Shown in pieces: positions 1 through 8,580 of a stretch of 64,000 nt of DNA. The stretch's first letter is position 1. Every line of letters starts with the position of its first letter. This DNA is from Rhizobiaceae bacterium (GTDB taxonomy: Bacteria > Pseudomonadota > Alphaproteobacteria > Rhizobiales > Rhizobiaceae), in the NCBI GenBank assembly GCA_019635775.1, contig JAHBYU010000014.1:62001-126000 (forward strand), in the 5' to 3' direction. The position numbers were made by a program, and so were the translations under genes. Under the pieces are notes generated by a model, which saw only the letters and a list, made by a program, of their open reading frames with translations, searched no databases and was not told the DNA's origin.

Positions 1-1
1 C

Positions 2-550
2 AAGGCCGCCGCAGCGCATCCGTTCGACGAAATACTCTTCATCGGCCATAGCACCGGTGGCGGACTGATCCTCGATCTTGTGGCGAGAACCCTGAACGCG
101 GATCCCACATTTGCCCAGAGGGCTGCAAGCGTCAGCCTTCTGACGCTCGGATCGACGGCCCTGAAGTTCGGTCTGCACCCGGCGGCGAAGGATTTCAGGC
201 AGAAGGTCCAGCGCATCGTCGACAATCCATCCGTGAAATGGAGCGAATTCCAGTGCATGGTGGATGTGGTCAATTTCTACGGAACAAACCCTGTCCTCGA
301 AATGGATTTGCGGCCACGCGATTCCGAGAACCCGTCCGCCTTTCCCGTCGTTGATAGGGTTCACTTGCGCGACATGCTGGATGCGACGGGTTACAAGCGA
401 ATAAAGAGACGATTCTTTCGCATCCACTATCAGTTCATCATGGCAAATACGCGCAGGTACTACTACGACTTCTTCAGCATCTGTTTCGGGCCGCGTACCC
501 TCTCCGAGGTCGCAAACCCCGCCTACGCGACGGGCAAGGCCGGCAGATGA
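2..550 (+). CDS. alpha/beta-hydrolase-like protein, 5' truncated by window edge
   Basis: The open frame runs in from the window edge; its first visible residues include FIGHSTGGG, the nucleophile-elbow pattern GxSxGG of alpha/beta hydrolases. A GTG at 80 lies downstream of this motif, so it cannot be the true start. The visible part ends with an aromatic-rich stretch (HYQFIMANTRRYYYDFF). The stop overlaps the start of the next gene as ATGA, which indicates translational coupling. The catalytic Asp/His cannot be assigned. Substrate is unknown; a lipase- or esterase-type role is inferred only from the fold motif. Confidence 0.6.
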   Translation, partial: KAAAAHPFDEILFIGHSTGGGLILDLVARTLNADPTFAQRAASVSLLTLGSTALKFGLHPAAKDFRQKVQRIVDNPSVKWSEFQCMVDVVNFYGTNPVLEMDLRPRDSENPSAFPVVDRVHLRDMLDATGYKRIKRRFFRIHYQFIMANTRRYYYDFFSICFGPRTLSEVANPAYATGKAGR

Positions 551-1131
551 CAGAGACTGTTGCCGCAATTGTCTGGACGGCGGGCCTCGTCGCCTGGTTC
601 GTCATACGCCTTCCCTATCAGCGTAGGGCGCGCAAGATCGGTATCGCCGCGCAACAAAGGACACCGGCTGATCGCGCAGCGCTCGCCGCTGCCGGGTTCG
701 GTCTTTCCGTTCTGCCGGCATTCTACCTGCTCACGGGCATTCCCGCCTTTGCCGACTACCCCTTCCGGCCGTGGATGGGGTGGTGCGGGCTTGTCGTCGA
801 AATCCTGTTCCTGGCCCTGTTCTACGCCAGCCATCGCCAGCTGGGACGAAACTGGTCCGTCACGCTCGAAATTCGCGACGGACATCGGCTGGTCACAGAC
901 GGCCTCTACCGTTATGTTCGCCACCCGATGTATTCTTCCTTCTGGCTGTGGGCGATCGCGCAGGCGCTGCTGATTCCCAACTGGGTTGCAGGTCTGGCGG
1001 GGCTGGTCGGGATAGGGGTACTTTTTTTTGTTCGCGTACGCGCGGAAGAAGCGATGATGCTGGCGTTCTTCGGTGACGAGTATCGCAGCTATGCGGCAAG
1101 GACTGGTCGGGTCATCCCGCGAGTCTTCTAA
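547..1131 (+). CDS. isoprenylcysteine carboxyl methyltransferase-family membrane protein
   Basis: A 194-residue integral membrane protein with hydrophobic segments near residues 1-20, 45-65, 72-95 and 135-160. The C-terminal half carries the ICMT/PEMT signature: LGRNWSVT, then DGLYRYVRHPMYSSF (the RHPxY motif of SAM-dependent membrane methyltransferases), and a terminal F-x-D-EYRSYAARTGR segment. Family members methylate isoprenylated cysteines in eukaryotes; the bacterial versions act on unknown lipids or small thiols. It overlaps the upstream hydrolase by 4 bases, so the two are probably one transcript. The specific substrate cannot be read from sequence. Confidence 0.8.
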   Translation: MTETVAAIVWTAGLVAWFVIRLPYQRRARKIGIAAQQRTPADRAALAAAGFGLSVLPAFYLLTGIPAFADYPFRPWMGWCGLVVEILFLALFYASHRQLGRNWSVTLEIRDGHRLVTDGLYRYVRHPMYSSFWLWAIAQALLIPNWVAGLAGLVGIGVLFFVRVRAEEAMMLAFFGDEYRSYAARTGRVIPRVF

Positions 1132-1171
1132 CGCAACAGTCTCAGGCTCAGCTAAACTCCCAGGAAAATCG

Positions 1172-1810
1172 ATGCAGATGTTTGCCCGAAACAGTCATGC
1201 TGATCGAACGAACGGTCAGGTTGCCTTGCTCCGCGTCTGTGCGGTGTTTCTTGCGATCCTTCTTGCACCGCTCCAGGCGCATGCGGGGCCGATGGCTGAC
1301 GATGTCTATATCCTGCGCGGCGGCTTCGGTGTCTTCTCCACCGGCCTCGACGGTCTCAGAAAGCAATTGAAGGAAAACGGGGTCAACGCTTCCCTCGTCA
1401 GCTATCAGAGCTGGCGCAGGGTCGCACGAACCATCGCGGAAAATCAGGGCAAGTATGGCCGCAGGCCTGTTGTTATCATCGGGCATTCCCTCGGCGGGAA
1501 CAACGCGGTGCTGGCAGCCAACGAGCTGAAGAAAAAGGGCATACAGGTCGACCTGATCGTCAGCTTCGCATCGACAGCGCCAATGACGGTACCGTCCAAC
1601 GTCCGCAACGTCCTGAATTTCTACTTCAAGTCCGGCGGTTGGGGCGGTTTTTTCACGGGCGCGTCAGATTTCCGCGGTTCCCTCAACAATGTGGATTTAT
1701 CGAACCAGACGGGTTTGAATCACTTCAACGTTGACGACGATCCGGGCGTTCGCAACGAGGTCGTAAGGGCCGTATCGCGATATTTCAGTCCGACAGCCCG
1801 CAGCCAGTAG
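1172..1810 (+). CDS. secreted alpha/beta hydrolase (lipase/thioesterase-like)
   Basis: The start at 1172 is preferred over a longer frame that would overlap the methyltransferase gene: it follows AGGA at 1162-1165. It gives an N-terminal basic stretch, a hydrophobic core (residues about 16-30) and an A-H-A cleavage site, a signal peptide for export. The mature protein has VVIIGHSLGGNNA, the GxSxGG nucleophile elbow, and later a conserved GLNHFN that may supply the catalytic His. At 212 residues it is a short single-domain hydrolase. It follows the methyltransferase closely and may belong to the same lipid-related operon; the substrate is unknown. Confidence 0.65.
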   Translation: MQMFARNSHADRTNGQVALLRVCAVFLAILLAPLQAHAGPMADDVYILRGGFGVFSTGLDGLRKQLKENGVNASLVSYQSWRRVARTIAENQGKYGRRPVVIIGHSLGGNNAVLAANELKKKGIQVDLIVSFASTAPMTVPSNVRNVLNFYFKSGGWGGFFTGASDFRGSLNNVDLSNQTGLNHFNVDDDPGVRNEVVRAVSRYFSPTARSQ

Positions 1811-1826
1811 CACCGTCAGCGCAGTC

Positions 1827-3170
1827 TCAGGCCTTGAGAAGCAGGTGCTCGCGCTCCCAGGCGGTCACCACATTGTCGAACGCCTCCATCTCGCGATCCT
1901 TCACGCGAAGGAAGATGCGCAGGAACTCCTCTCCGAGCAGCGTTCGTGCCGGCTCGCAAGCCCGCAGCCGGTCGAGTGCATGCGGCAGGGAGAGCGGCAA
2001 CGTGCTCTGCGCCAGATAGACGTTGCCAAGCGCCTCGGGCCTGCGCCCCAGCCTTTCCTCGATGCCGAGATAGCCCGCCAGAAGCGTCGCGGCGATGGCC
2101 AGGTACGGGTTCGCGTCCGCTCCCGGAAGGCGGTTCTCCACCCGACGGGCGGACGGGTCCGCCTTTGGCACACGTAACCCGCAGGACCGGTTGTCGTGCG
2201 ACCATTCTACATTGGCCGGCGCGCTGAGGTTAGGACGCATGCGTCGATAGGAATTCACATGCGGCGCTAGCAGCGGCATGATCTGCGGCAGATAGTGCTG
2301 CAGGCCGCCCATGAAGTGATGGAACAACGGCGTGTCCTTGCCATCTTCTCCGGCAAAGACATTGGTCCCGCCGAAGTCGACAAGCGACACATGCAGGTGC
2401 ATCGCGCTGCCAGCATGGTCCTCCATCGGTTTGGCCATGAAGGTGATGTTCATGCCCTGGTCCACCGCTGCCCTGCGTGCGATACGCTTGAACACCACCA
2501 CCTGGTCGGCGAGTTCGATCGGGTCGCCATGCAACAGGTTGACCTCGAGCTGCGCCGACCCCGTTTCATGGCTGAGCGCATCGAGCGCCACGCGCGCGAC
2601 GGCGCAGTCCGCATAGATCCGTCGCATCACCAGGTCGAACTGCTCCAGCGCCTCCATATCGTAGGGGTTCTGCTCGTTTTCGCGGCGTCCATTCGCCGTG
2701 ACCGGCGCAACCACCGCATCGCGCGGGTCCGGGTTTGGGGCTGTGACGTAGAATTCAAGTTCCGGCGCGACGACCGCCTTCCAGCCCTTTCGAGCGTAGA
2801 GCGCAAGCACCTCTCGCAACAGAACGCGCGGCAGCGCGGGCCATGCGGCATCTTCCGGATAGCATGCATCGGCCAGCACCAGCGCGCGCTTCGGCCCGTC
2901 GCCTGGAAGAATGCGCAATGTTGCGGCATCGGGCATCAGGCGCATGTCCGGATCGCCATAGGCGAACCCTTCGTCGACAGAGCCGGAATAGCGCCCGTCG
3001 GCACACACGAGCATCACGCTTGTCGGCAGGTAGAGCGGAGATCCCTCAAGCGCCTTGAGGAACTTGGCGACGGGAAGCATTTTCCCGCGTGGCACGCCGT
3101 TCATGTCCGGAACGACGCACTCCACCTCTTCTATGCCGTGCTTCTCGATCCAGTCGGCCGCGTCACCCAT
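1827..3170 (-). CDS. glutamine synthetase-family gamma-glutamyl ligase (PuuA-like)
   Basis: A 447-residue type I glutamine synthetase fold. Visible active-site motifs: PELEFY (136-141), QLEVN (207-211), HLHVS (258-262), NSYRRMRP (306-313), NRSCGLRV (327-334) and ENRLPG (345-350), so metal, ATP and glutamate sites look intact. It lacks the adenylylation Tyr context of GlnA and its gene partners are amine transport and aldehyde oxidation. It therefore more likely ligates glutamate to an amine, as gamma-glutamylputrescine synthetase PuuA does. The start at 3170 leaves an 18-base gap after the aldehyde dehydrogenase. It is the last gene of the leftward operon. Amine substrate not determined; PuuB- and PuuD-type partners are absent nearby. 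Confidence 0.75.
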   Translation of the reverse strand: MGDAADWIEKHGIEEVECVVPDMNGVPRGKMLPVAKFLKALEGSPLYLPTSVMLVCADGRYSGSVDEGFAYGDPDMRLMPDAATLRILPGDGPKRALVLADACYPEDAAWPALPRVLLREVLALYARKGWKAVVAPELEFYVTAPNPDPRDAVVAPVTANGRRENEQNPYDMEALEQFDLVMRRIYADCAVARVALDALSHETGSAQLEVNLLHGDPIELADQVVVFKRIARRAAVDQGMNITFMAKPMEDHAGSAMHLHVSLVDFGGTNVFAGEDGKDTPLFHHFMGGLQHYLPQIMPLLAPHVNSYRRMRPNLSAPANVEWSHDNRSCGLRVPKADPSARRVENRLPGADANPYLAIAATLLAGYLGIEERLGRRPEALGNVYLAQSTLPLSLPHALDRLRACEPARTLLGEEFLRIFLRVKDREMEAFDNVVTAWEREHLLLKA

Positions 3171-3187
3171 GCATGATAACCGGAACG

Positions 3188-4711
3188 TCAGACATGCTTG
3201 CGTCCTCCCGCCTTGCGGAACCAGTCGTCGGGGTAAGGATACCACCAGTCCTGCACGACAGGCTTGTGGTCGATGATCACCATCTTCGTCCTGCGGAAGG
3301 CGTCAAGCCCCTGCCGACCCAGTTCACGCCCGATTCCCGATGCCTTCCAGCCGCCGAAGGGTAGCGCGTCGTTGTCGATCAGCGGGTTGTTGACCCACAC
3401 CATGCCCGCCTCAAGCCGCTCCGACGCTTCCATCGCCTCGGCGAGGTCCGTCGTGAAGATGGACGCTCCGAGCCCGAACGGGCTGTCATTGGCGAGCCTG
3501 ATCGCCTCGTCGAAATCCTTGACACGGCAGATCGCGGCGACCGGACCGAAGCACTCTTCGCGGCAGATCGCCATATCGGGCGTCACGCCGGTCAGGATCG
3601 TCGGCTCGTAGAACCAGCCTGTGTTGTGCGCGGGCGGAACACGCCCGCCCGTCACCGCCTTCGCGCCATGCGCGACGGCGTCGTCAACCAGACGCATGAC
3701 CTTGGCGCGCGCCGCTTCACTGACCAGAGGGCCGATCTCTGTCTCGTCCATGCCGTTGCCGATGCGCAGGGCACGCGTTTTCTCCGCAAAGAGTTCGACG
3801 AACCGGTCATGCACGGAATCGACCACGAAGAAGCGTTCGGCGGAGGTGCAGACCTGCCCCGAAAGATGGAACGCCGCGGTCACGCTGCCGGCTGCCGCGA
3901 CCTCCAGCGGCGCATGGGCCGAAACGATCAGCGGATCGCTGCCGCCGGCCTCGATCACGCAGGGCTTGGTTCGCTCTGCGCAGGCCACCGCAACGCGTCG
4001 CCCGGCCGCCACCGAGCCCGTGAACGCCACGGCGTGCGTGCGATCCGACTCCACCAGCGCCTTGCCGGTCGCCGCGCCGCCTGGAAGACAGGACACCAGC
4101 CCCTCCGGCAACGAGCGGAACACGGTCATGTAATCCAGCGTGGACAACGTCGTCGCCTCCGCCGGCTTGATGATGCAGGCATTTCCGGCAGCCAGAGAGG
4201 CGGCGACCGTCCAGCACATCAGCAGGATCGGGAAGTTGTACGGCATGATGTGCACCGACACGCCGTAGGGCTCGTAGCGCGCATACTGGAACGAACCCGC
4301 CTGCGTCGTGCCGGCGATCTTTCCGGCCTCGTCGCGCGCCATCTCCGCGTAGTAGCGGAAGATCGGCGCACAGTTGGCGATCTCGCCTATCGCTTCGGGA
4401 TAGGGCTTGCCCATCTCGCGAACCATCAGTTCCGCGCAGCGCGTGAAGTCCGCCGCCTCTATCGCGCCGGCGACCGCGTGGAGATGCTTCGCGCGCGTCT
4501 TCGCGTCGAGCGCCTTCCATGCCTTTTGTGCGTTCTGCGCAGCCGTCAGCGCCGCGTCGATCTCGGCCGGCGTCGCCTCGGCAATCGTGCCTGCCGTTTC
4601 CAGCGTCGCGGGATCGATGACCGGCCGCACGGGCCCTCCCATGTCACGATAGGCGGGGTTGATGAAGTAGACGGGACGATCGGGCGAGAACGCGTTCATG
4701 GACCTGCCCAT
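3188..4711 (-). CDS. NAD(P)-dependent aldehyde dehydrogenase
   Basis: A 507-residue class I/II ALDH. Seen: MPYNFP with the catalytic-site Asn (N159), cofactor Lys in IKPAEATT (K182), FTGSVAAG Rossmann loop, general base Glu in VIEAGGSDP (E254; the usual ELGG reads EAGG), and nucleophile Cys in SGQVCTSAER (C288). It resembles succinate- or gamma-glutamyl-aminobutyraldehyde dehydrogenases. The ATG at 4711 overlaps the cupin stop as TGATG; a GTG at 4714 is the alternative. Between an amine importer and a PuuA-like ligase it probably oxidises the aldehyde formed from the imported amine. The amine oxidase that would make that aldehyde is not in the operon. Confidence 0.85.
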   Translation of the reverse strand: MGRSMNAFSPDRPVYFINPAYRDMGGPVRPVIDPATLETAGTIAEATPAEIDAALTAAQNAQKAWKALDAKTRAKHLHAVAGAIEAADFTRCAELMVREMGKPYPEAIGEIANCAPIFRYYAEMARDEAGKIAGTTQAGSFQYARYEPYGVSVHIMPYNFPILLMCWTVAASLAAGNACIIKPAEATTLSTLDYMTVFRSLPEGLVSCLPGGAATGKALVESDRTHAVAFTGSVAAGRRVAVACAERTKPCVIEAGGSDPLIVSAHAPLEVAAAGSVTAAFHLSGQVCTSAERFFVVDSVHDRFVELFAEKTRALRIGNGMDETEIGPLVSEAARAKVMRLVDDAVAHGAKAVTGGRVPPAHNTGWFYEPTILTGVTPDMAICREECFGPVAAICRVKDFDEAIRLANDSPFGLGASIFTTDLAEAMEASERLEAGMVWVNNPLIDNDALPFGGWKASGIGRELGRQGLDAFRRTKMVIIDHKPVVQDWWYPYPDDWFRKAGGRKHV

Positions 4712-5436
4712 CACCGGATCATGTAGACCTTCTTGATCGTCTCATGCACGGTGCAGACGCCCTTCCAGTCCTGCGGGAAGAAGGCCGCCGTATCCGGCAC
4801 AATCTCGATGACCTCGCCGCTCTCGTGCACATAGGTGCAGCGCCCCTCCAGGAAGTGACAGAACTCGTCGCGCGTCACATGGCATTCCCACTTGCCTGGC
4901 GTGCAGACCCAAAGTCCGCATTCCGAACGTCCCTCCGGCCCCTTGTGGATTACCCGGCCGGACGTGCGGGATTCGCCCTCGATCATGGTCGGGATCACGC
5001 CCCAGTCCACGAGGTCGGTCTGTTCGAGTGGCTTCCTCATCAGCGGTGTTGTCGTCATTGTCTTTTCCTTTGTCGCCGGCCCATCCTCTGCCAGCATGTA
5101 AACATTGCGCATCGTCTCGTGGACGGTGCATTCCCCAGTCCAGCCGGCTGGGAACATCACCGCCGTCCCGGCCTCCACCTCGATCGTCTCGCCGCCGTCT
5201 TCCCGATAGGTCGCCCGCCCGGAAACGAAATGGCAAAGTTCGTCGCGCGGGATCGAAAGCCGCCAGCGTCCTTCCGTGCAGACCCAGATGCCAACCTCCG
5301 GCCGGTTGTCCGGTCCCTTGTGGACGAGCCTGCCCGACGATCGCGAAACGCCCTCGATTGCATCCGCCTGGACGCCCCAGTCGACCAGGTCGGTGCGCGT
5401 CGATGCCTCATGGAGATGCGGCGCGGATGACGTCAC
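4711..5436 (-). CDS. tandem double-cupin protein (fused duplicated cupins)
   Basis: 241 residues made of two homologous small cupins, residues about 1-117 and 127-241. Each copy repeats TDLVDWGV, an I-E-G-SR-SGR segment, HKGP, (W/L)WVCT and a terminal CTVHET..KVYM. They resemble the cupin_3 (DUF861) family, small barrels used as enzymes or sensors of amino and sugar acids. The linker contains an internal ATG at 5058 with its own Shine-Dalgarno, suggesting a recent fusion of two tandem genes or a second translation start. It overlaps the aldehyde dehydrogenase start (TGATG) and overlaps the upstream glycosyltransferase stop by 4 bases. Function unknown. Confidence 0.75.
   Translation of the reverse strand: MTSSAPHLHEASTRTDLVDWGVQADAIEGVSRSSGRLVHKGPDNRPEVGIWVCTEGRWRLSIPRDELCHFVSGRATYREDGGETIEVEAGTAVMFPAGWTGECTVHETMRNVYMLAEDGPATKEKTMTTTPLMRKPLEQTDLVDWGVIPTMIEGESRTSGRVIHKGPEGRSECGLWVCTPGKWECHVTRDEFCHFLEGRCTYVHESGEVIEIVPDTAAFFPQDWKGVCTVHETIKKVYMIR
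5058..5071 (-). promoter_or_regulatory. internal ribosome binding site and ATG between the two cupin halves
   Basis: On the minus strand AAGGA (plus-strand tcctt at 5066-5070) stands 7 bases upstream of an in-frame ATG at 5058, exactly at the junction of the two cupin repeats. The second repeat would then start MTTTPLMRKP. This is what is left if two neighbouring genes lost the stop codon between them, and it may still give a separate single-cupin product. Confidence 0.5.
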
Positions 5437-6707
5437 AGCAGCTTTTCCAGGAGGTCCGCAGCCTTTTCGGGTCCGTTCTGCGCCTGCATGTGCTTCGACG
5501 TCGCTGCAAGTTTCGACTGGATCGCCGGGTCACCGATGCAGGCGTCGAGTTTCGCGATCAGTTCGTCGTCCGTCCAGTCGTAGCGCGGCATCTTGAAGCC
5601 GTGGCCGGTCTCCTGCACGCGCGTCGCGTTGTCGTGACCGTCCCACACATAGGGCATGATGATCGCCGGCTTGCCGAAGAACAGGCATTCGGTGAACGAG
5701 TTGTTGCCACCGTGATGGATGACCGCGTCGACCTGCGGGATCACCGAAGGCTGCGGGAACCAGCTTTCGATGACGACATTGCCCGGAACGTCGGAATACT
5801 GATCCTTGTAGCCGCCGACATTGACCAGCGCCCGGTAGCGCGACTTGCCGATCGTCGCGATGATGCGCTTCAAAAGATCCGTGTCGCCCGCGCCGAGCGA
5901 GCCGAACGACACATAGACCAGCGGCCCGTCATCGTTCTTCGCGAAGGTCGGCACTTCGTAGGCCGCCTCCTTGCGCACGCATCCCTCCAGATACTGGAAG
6001 CGCTTCGGGTCGAGCGGCACGTTGCGCTTGAACTTCACGCTCTCCGGATAAAGCAGCAGGTTGAGATGCGGCGACGCCTCGAAGAACTGCCCGACCGGAT
6101 AGGGTTCCTCGCCGGTCGACTTAAGGAATTCGTTGAAGTCGTCATGGATCGGCTTGATCACTTCGTTGAAGCGGTCGCGATAGGCCTTGTGGCAGGCATG
6201 GTCGTTCTCGCCACAGCCCGAGAGATGCGGCGGAATGCCCTCGTCCTCTATCTCGTTTTCCGAGCAGGAGATGATGCGCACCCACGGCACGCCATACTGC
6301 TTGATCGCCGGAAACAGGATCACGTTGTCGACGCAGATGACGTCCGGCTTTATCCGCGCAAGCACGCCCGGCAGGTCCTTCTCAGCCCATTTCGCGCTGT
6401 CCACGATCGCCGTCCAGCAATCCTTCACGTAGTTGTCGATCTGGTCATAGGGTGACTTGGCGAAGTTCGGGATATGGCCGTTGATGAAGTCCTCCCAGAA
6501 TTTCGCCATCACCTCAGGCGGCATCGGCTCGGACAGGTTCACCGGATGCGCCTCGAAGCCGTAGCCCTGATAGACCTCGACGAAGCCGGGATCGGAGAGG
6601 AATACGGCCTTGTGTCCGCGCGCCTGCACGGCCTGCGCGATGCCGACCGAATTCAGCGCCGGCCCGTAGGCGGCCTCCGGGAAGAATGCGATGGTCTTGG
6701 CTGTCAT
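5433..6707 (-). CDS. GT1-family (MGT-type) glycosyltransferase, copy 1
   Basis: 424 residues, GT-B fold. The N-terminal acceptor half begins TIAFFPEAAYG; the C-terminal donor half has PLVYVSFGSLG (262-272), WFPQP (316-320) and HHGGNNSFTE (331-340), the counterpart of the HxGxxSxxE diphosphate-binding motif. The usual sugar-contacting DQ near the end is replaced by WDGHDNA (355-361). The start at 6707 has GGAGG just upstream; a longer frame would overlap the ATPase gene. It lies inside a polyamine-importer operon, 4 bases overlapping the cupin gene, and a paralogue sits at 11659-12927. Acceptor and sugar donor are unknown. Confidence 0.8.
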   Translation of the reverse strand: MTAKTIAFFPEAAYGPALNSVGIAQAVQARGHKAVFLSDPGFVEVYQGYGFEAHPVNLSEPMPPEVMAKFWEDFINGHIPNFAKSPYDQIDNYVKDCWTAIVDSAKWAEKDLPGVLARIKPDVICVDNVILFPAIKQYGVPWVRIISCSENEIEDEGIPPHLSGCGENDHACHKAYRDRFNEVIKPIHDDFNEFLKSTGEEPYPVGQFFEASPHLNLLLYPESVKFKRNVPLDPKRFQYLEGCVRKEAAYEVPTFAKNDDGPLVYVSFGSLGAGDTDLLKRIIATIGKSRYRALVNVGGYKDQYSDVPGNVVIESWFPQPSVIPQVDAVIHHGGNNSFTECLFFGKPAIIMPYVWDGHDNATRVQETGHGFKMPRYDWTDDELIAKLDACIGDPAIQSKLAATSKHMQAQNGPEKAADLLEKLL

Positions 6708-6721
6708 GTCTGCCTCCGGTC

Positions 6722-7789
6722 TCAATTCCTGAAGATGCGCGTGTCAGTCGCCGACCATCCGAGCTCCACCGGATCGCCGACGGCTAGTGGCCTGCGATCC
6801 GCCGTATCGGCGGTGATGCGGACGAGAAATGGTTTGTCGGCTAAAGGGGTCCGGACATGGAGCTGCAGGTCGAGGCCATGATAGGCAAGCGCCTCGATCC
6901 GGCCGGTCGTCCGGTTGGCGGTCTCTTCATCCGGGAACAGCACGATGCGTTCGGGCCGGATTGCGGCGAGCGCTGCCGCTCCCTGCTCCATGCCTTCCGG
7001 CAGCGCACCTGCGATGATCGACCCATCGCGCACAGCAACGCCCTGTCCCGCGATCATGCCAGCCGCGAAGTTCATCACGCCGATGAAGCCAGCGACGAAA
7101 GCGTCGGCCGGATGCTCGTATACCGCATGCGGCGTGTCGCATTGCAGCAGGCGTCCATCCCGGAGGACCGCCATGCGGTCCGCCATGACCAGCGCCTCCT
7201 CCTGGTCGTGCGTCACGACGATGAAGGTGATGCCAACCTCGTGCTGCAGGCGCTTCAGCTCGATCTGCATGTCGCCGCGCAGCTTCTTGTCGAGCGCACC
7301 GAGCGGCTCGTCCAGCAGCAGCACGCGCGGCCGTTTGATCAGTGCGCGCGCTAGCGCCACGCGCTGCTTCTGGCCGCCGGAAAGCTGATCCGGCTTGCGC
7401 TCGGCGAGCCCACCCAGCTGCGTCGTCGCCAGCATGTCGTCCACGCGCTTCCGGATTTCGGCGGAGGGCCTTCCTTCCATTTCGAGCCCGTAGGCGATGT
7501 TGGCGCGCACGCTCATATGGGGAAACAGCGCGTAGGACTGGAACATCAGATTCACCGGCCTGCGGTTCGGCGGCACGCGCGAAACGTCCGCGCCGTCGAG
7601 CAGGATGCGCCCGCCGGTTGGTGTCTCGAAGCCGGCGAGCATCCGAAGCAGCGTGGTCTTGCCGCAGCCGGAGGGCCCGAGCAGCGCGAAGAACTCGTTC
7701 TCGCGGATCGACAGCGACACACCGTCGACGGCAGTCAGCGTCCCGAACCTCTTGCTCACCTGATCTATCTCGAGCACCGGACGGCTCAT
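6722..7789 (-). CDS. spermidine/putrescine-type ABC transporter ATPase (PotA-like)
   Basis: 355 residues. Walker A GPSGCGKT (38-45), Q-loop FQSYALFP, signature LSGGQKQRV (136-144), Walker B LLLDEP (157-162), then a C-terminal TOBE-type domain from about 240. It energises the adjacent permeases at the inner membrane. The ATG at 7789 overlaps the permease stop as ATGA; the open frame further upstream is only the shadow of the permease gene. The PotA assignment follows from the PotD/PotB/PotC neighbours; the actual ligand could be another amine or amino-acid derivative. Confidence 0.9.
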   Translation of the reverse strand: MSRPVLEIDQVSKRFGTLTAVDGVSLSIRENEFFALLGPSGCGKTTLLRMLAGFETPTGGRILLDGADVSRVPPNRRPVNLMFQSYALFPHMSVRANIAYGLEMEGRPSAEIRKRVDDMLATTQLGGLAERKPDQLSGGQKQRVALARALIKRPRVLLLDEPLGALDKKLRGDMQIELKRLQHEVGITFIVVTHDQEEALVMADRMAVLRDGRLLQCDTPHAVYEHPADAFVAGFIGVMNFAAGMIAGQGVAVRDGSIIAGALPEGMEQGAAALAAIRPERIVLFPDEETANRTTGRIEALAYHGLDLQLHVRTPLADKPFLVRITADTADRRPLAVGDPVELGWSATDTRIFRN

Positions 7790-8580
7790 TGCCCGACCAT
7801 CCCCTTGTTGAGCCTTTGCGAGATCGCGAGCGCGATGACGCTCACCGCCATGACCAGCGTTGCCAAAGCGTTGATCTCGGGCGTGATGCCGAAACGGATC
7901 ATCGAATAGATCTGCATCGGCAGCGTGGTGGAGGCGCGCCCCGCGCCCGCTGTGAAGAAGGCGATGATGAACTCGTCCACCGACAGCGTGAAGGCCAGCA
8001 GCGCACCGGCCACCACAGCGGGCAGGATCACCGGCAGCGTCACCCGCCGGAAGGTCGTGAACCCCGAAGCGCCCAGATCCGCCGACGCCTCGGTGATCGA
8101 CCAGTCGAAGCTCTTCAGCCGCGCGCGCACCACCGCGCAGACGAAGGCGAGGTTGAAGACGACATGCGCCAGCACGATCGTGTGCAGCCCCATCGTCACG
8201 TTGAGCATCGAGAAGAAGGAAAGCAGCGCCACGGCCAGCACGATGTCGGGGATGATCATCGGCGCGAACACCAGCGCTTCGAGCACCGTTCCCTTGCGTC
8301 GTCTCGTCTCGACGCCGATCGCCAAGAGCGTGCCGAGCAGCGTCGCGATGATTGTCGACGCCACGGCGACGATCAGCGTGTTGAGCGCGGCATGCAGGAT
8401 GTCTCGGTTGGAGGCCAGCGAGACGTACCACTTGGTCGAGAAGCCCGACCAGACCGTCGGCAGTCCTCCGGCGTTGAACGACAGCGCCACCAGCACCGCG
8501 ATCGGAACATAGAGAAAGGCGAAGACGAGCACGAGGACGGTGGTGCCGCTGCGCCGCGCGGCTGCGGAGCGTTCGGCCAT
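7786..8580 (-). CDS. polyamine-type ABC transporter permease (PotC-like)
   Basis: 264 residues with six predicted membrane segments, beginning with a hydrophobic helix at residues about 14-35. The cytoplasmic EAA loop is visible as EASADLGASGFTTFRRVTLP, where the ATPase docks. Short N-terminus and length fit the PotC/PotI group. It overlaps both neighbours by 4 bases (ATGA), so expression is coupled to PotB- and PotA-like genes. Confidence 0.9.
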   Translation of the reverse strand: MAERSAAARRSGTTVLVLVFAFLYVPIAVLVALSFNAGGLPTVWSGFSTKWYVSLASNRDILHAALNTLIVAVASTIIATLLGTLLAIGVETRRRKGTVLEALVFAPMIIPDIVLAVALLSFFSMLNVTMGLHTIVLAHVVFNLAFVCAVVRARLKSFDWSITEASADLGASGFTTFRRVTLPVILPAVVAGALLAFTLSVDEFIIAFFTAGAGRASTTLPMQIYSMIRFGITPEINALATLVMAVSVIALAISQRLNKGMVGQ

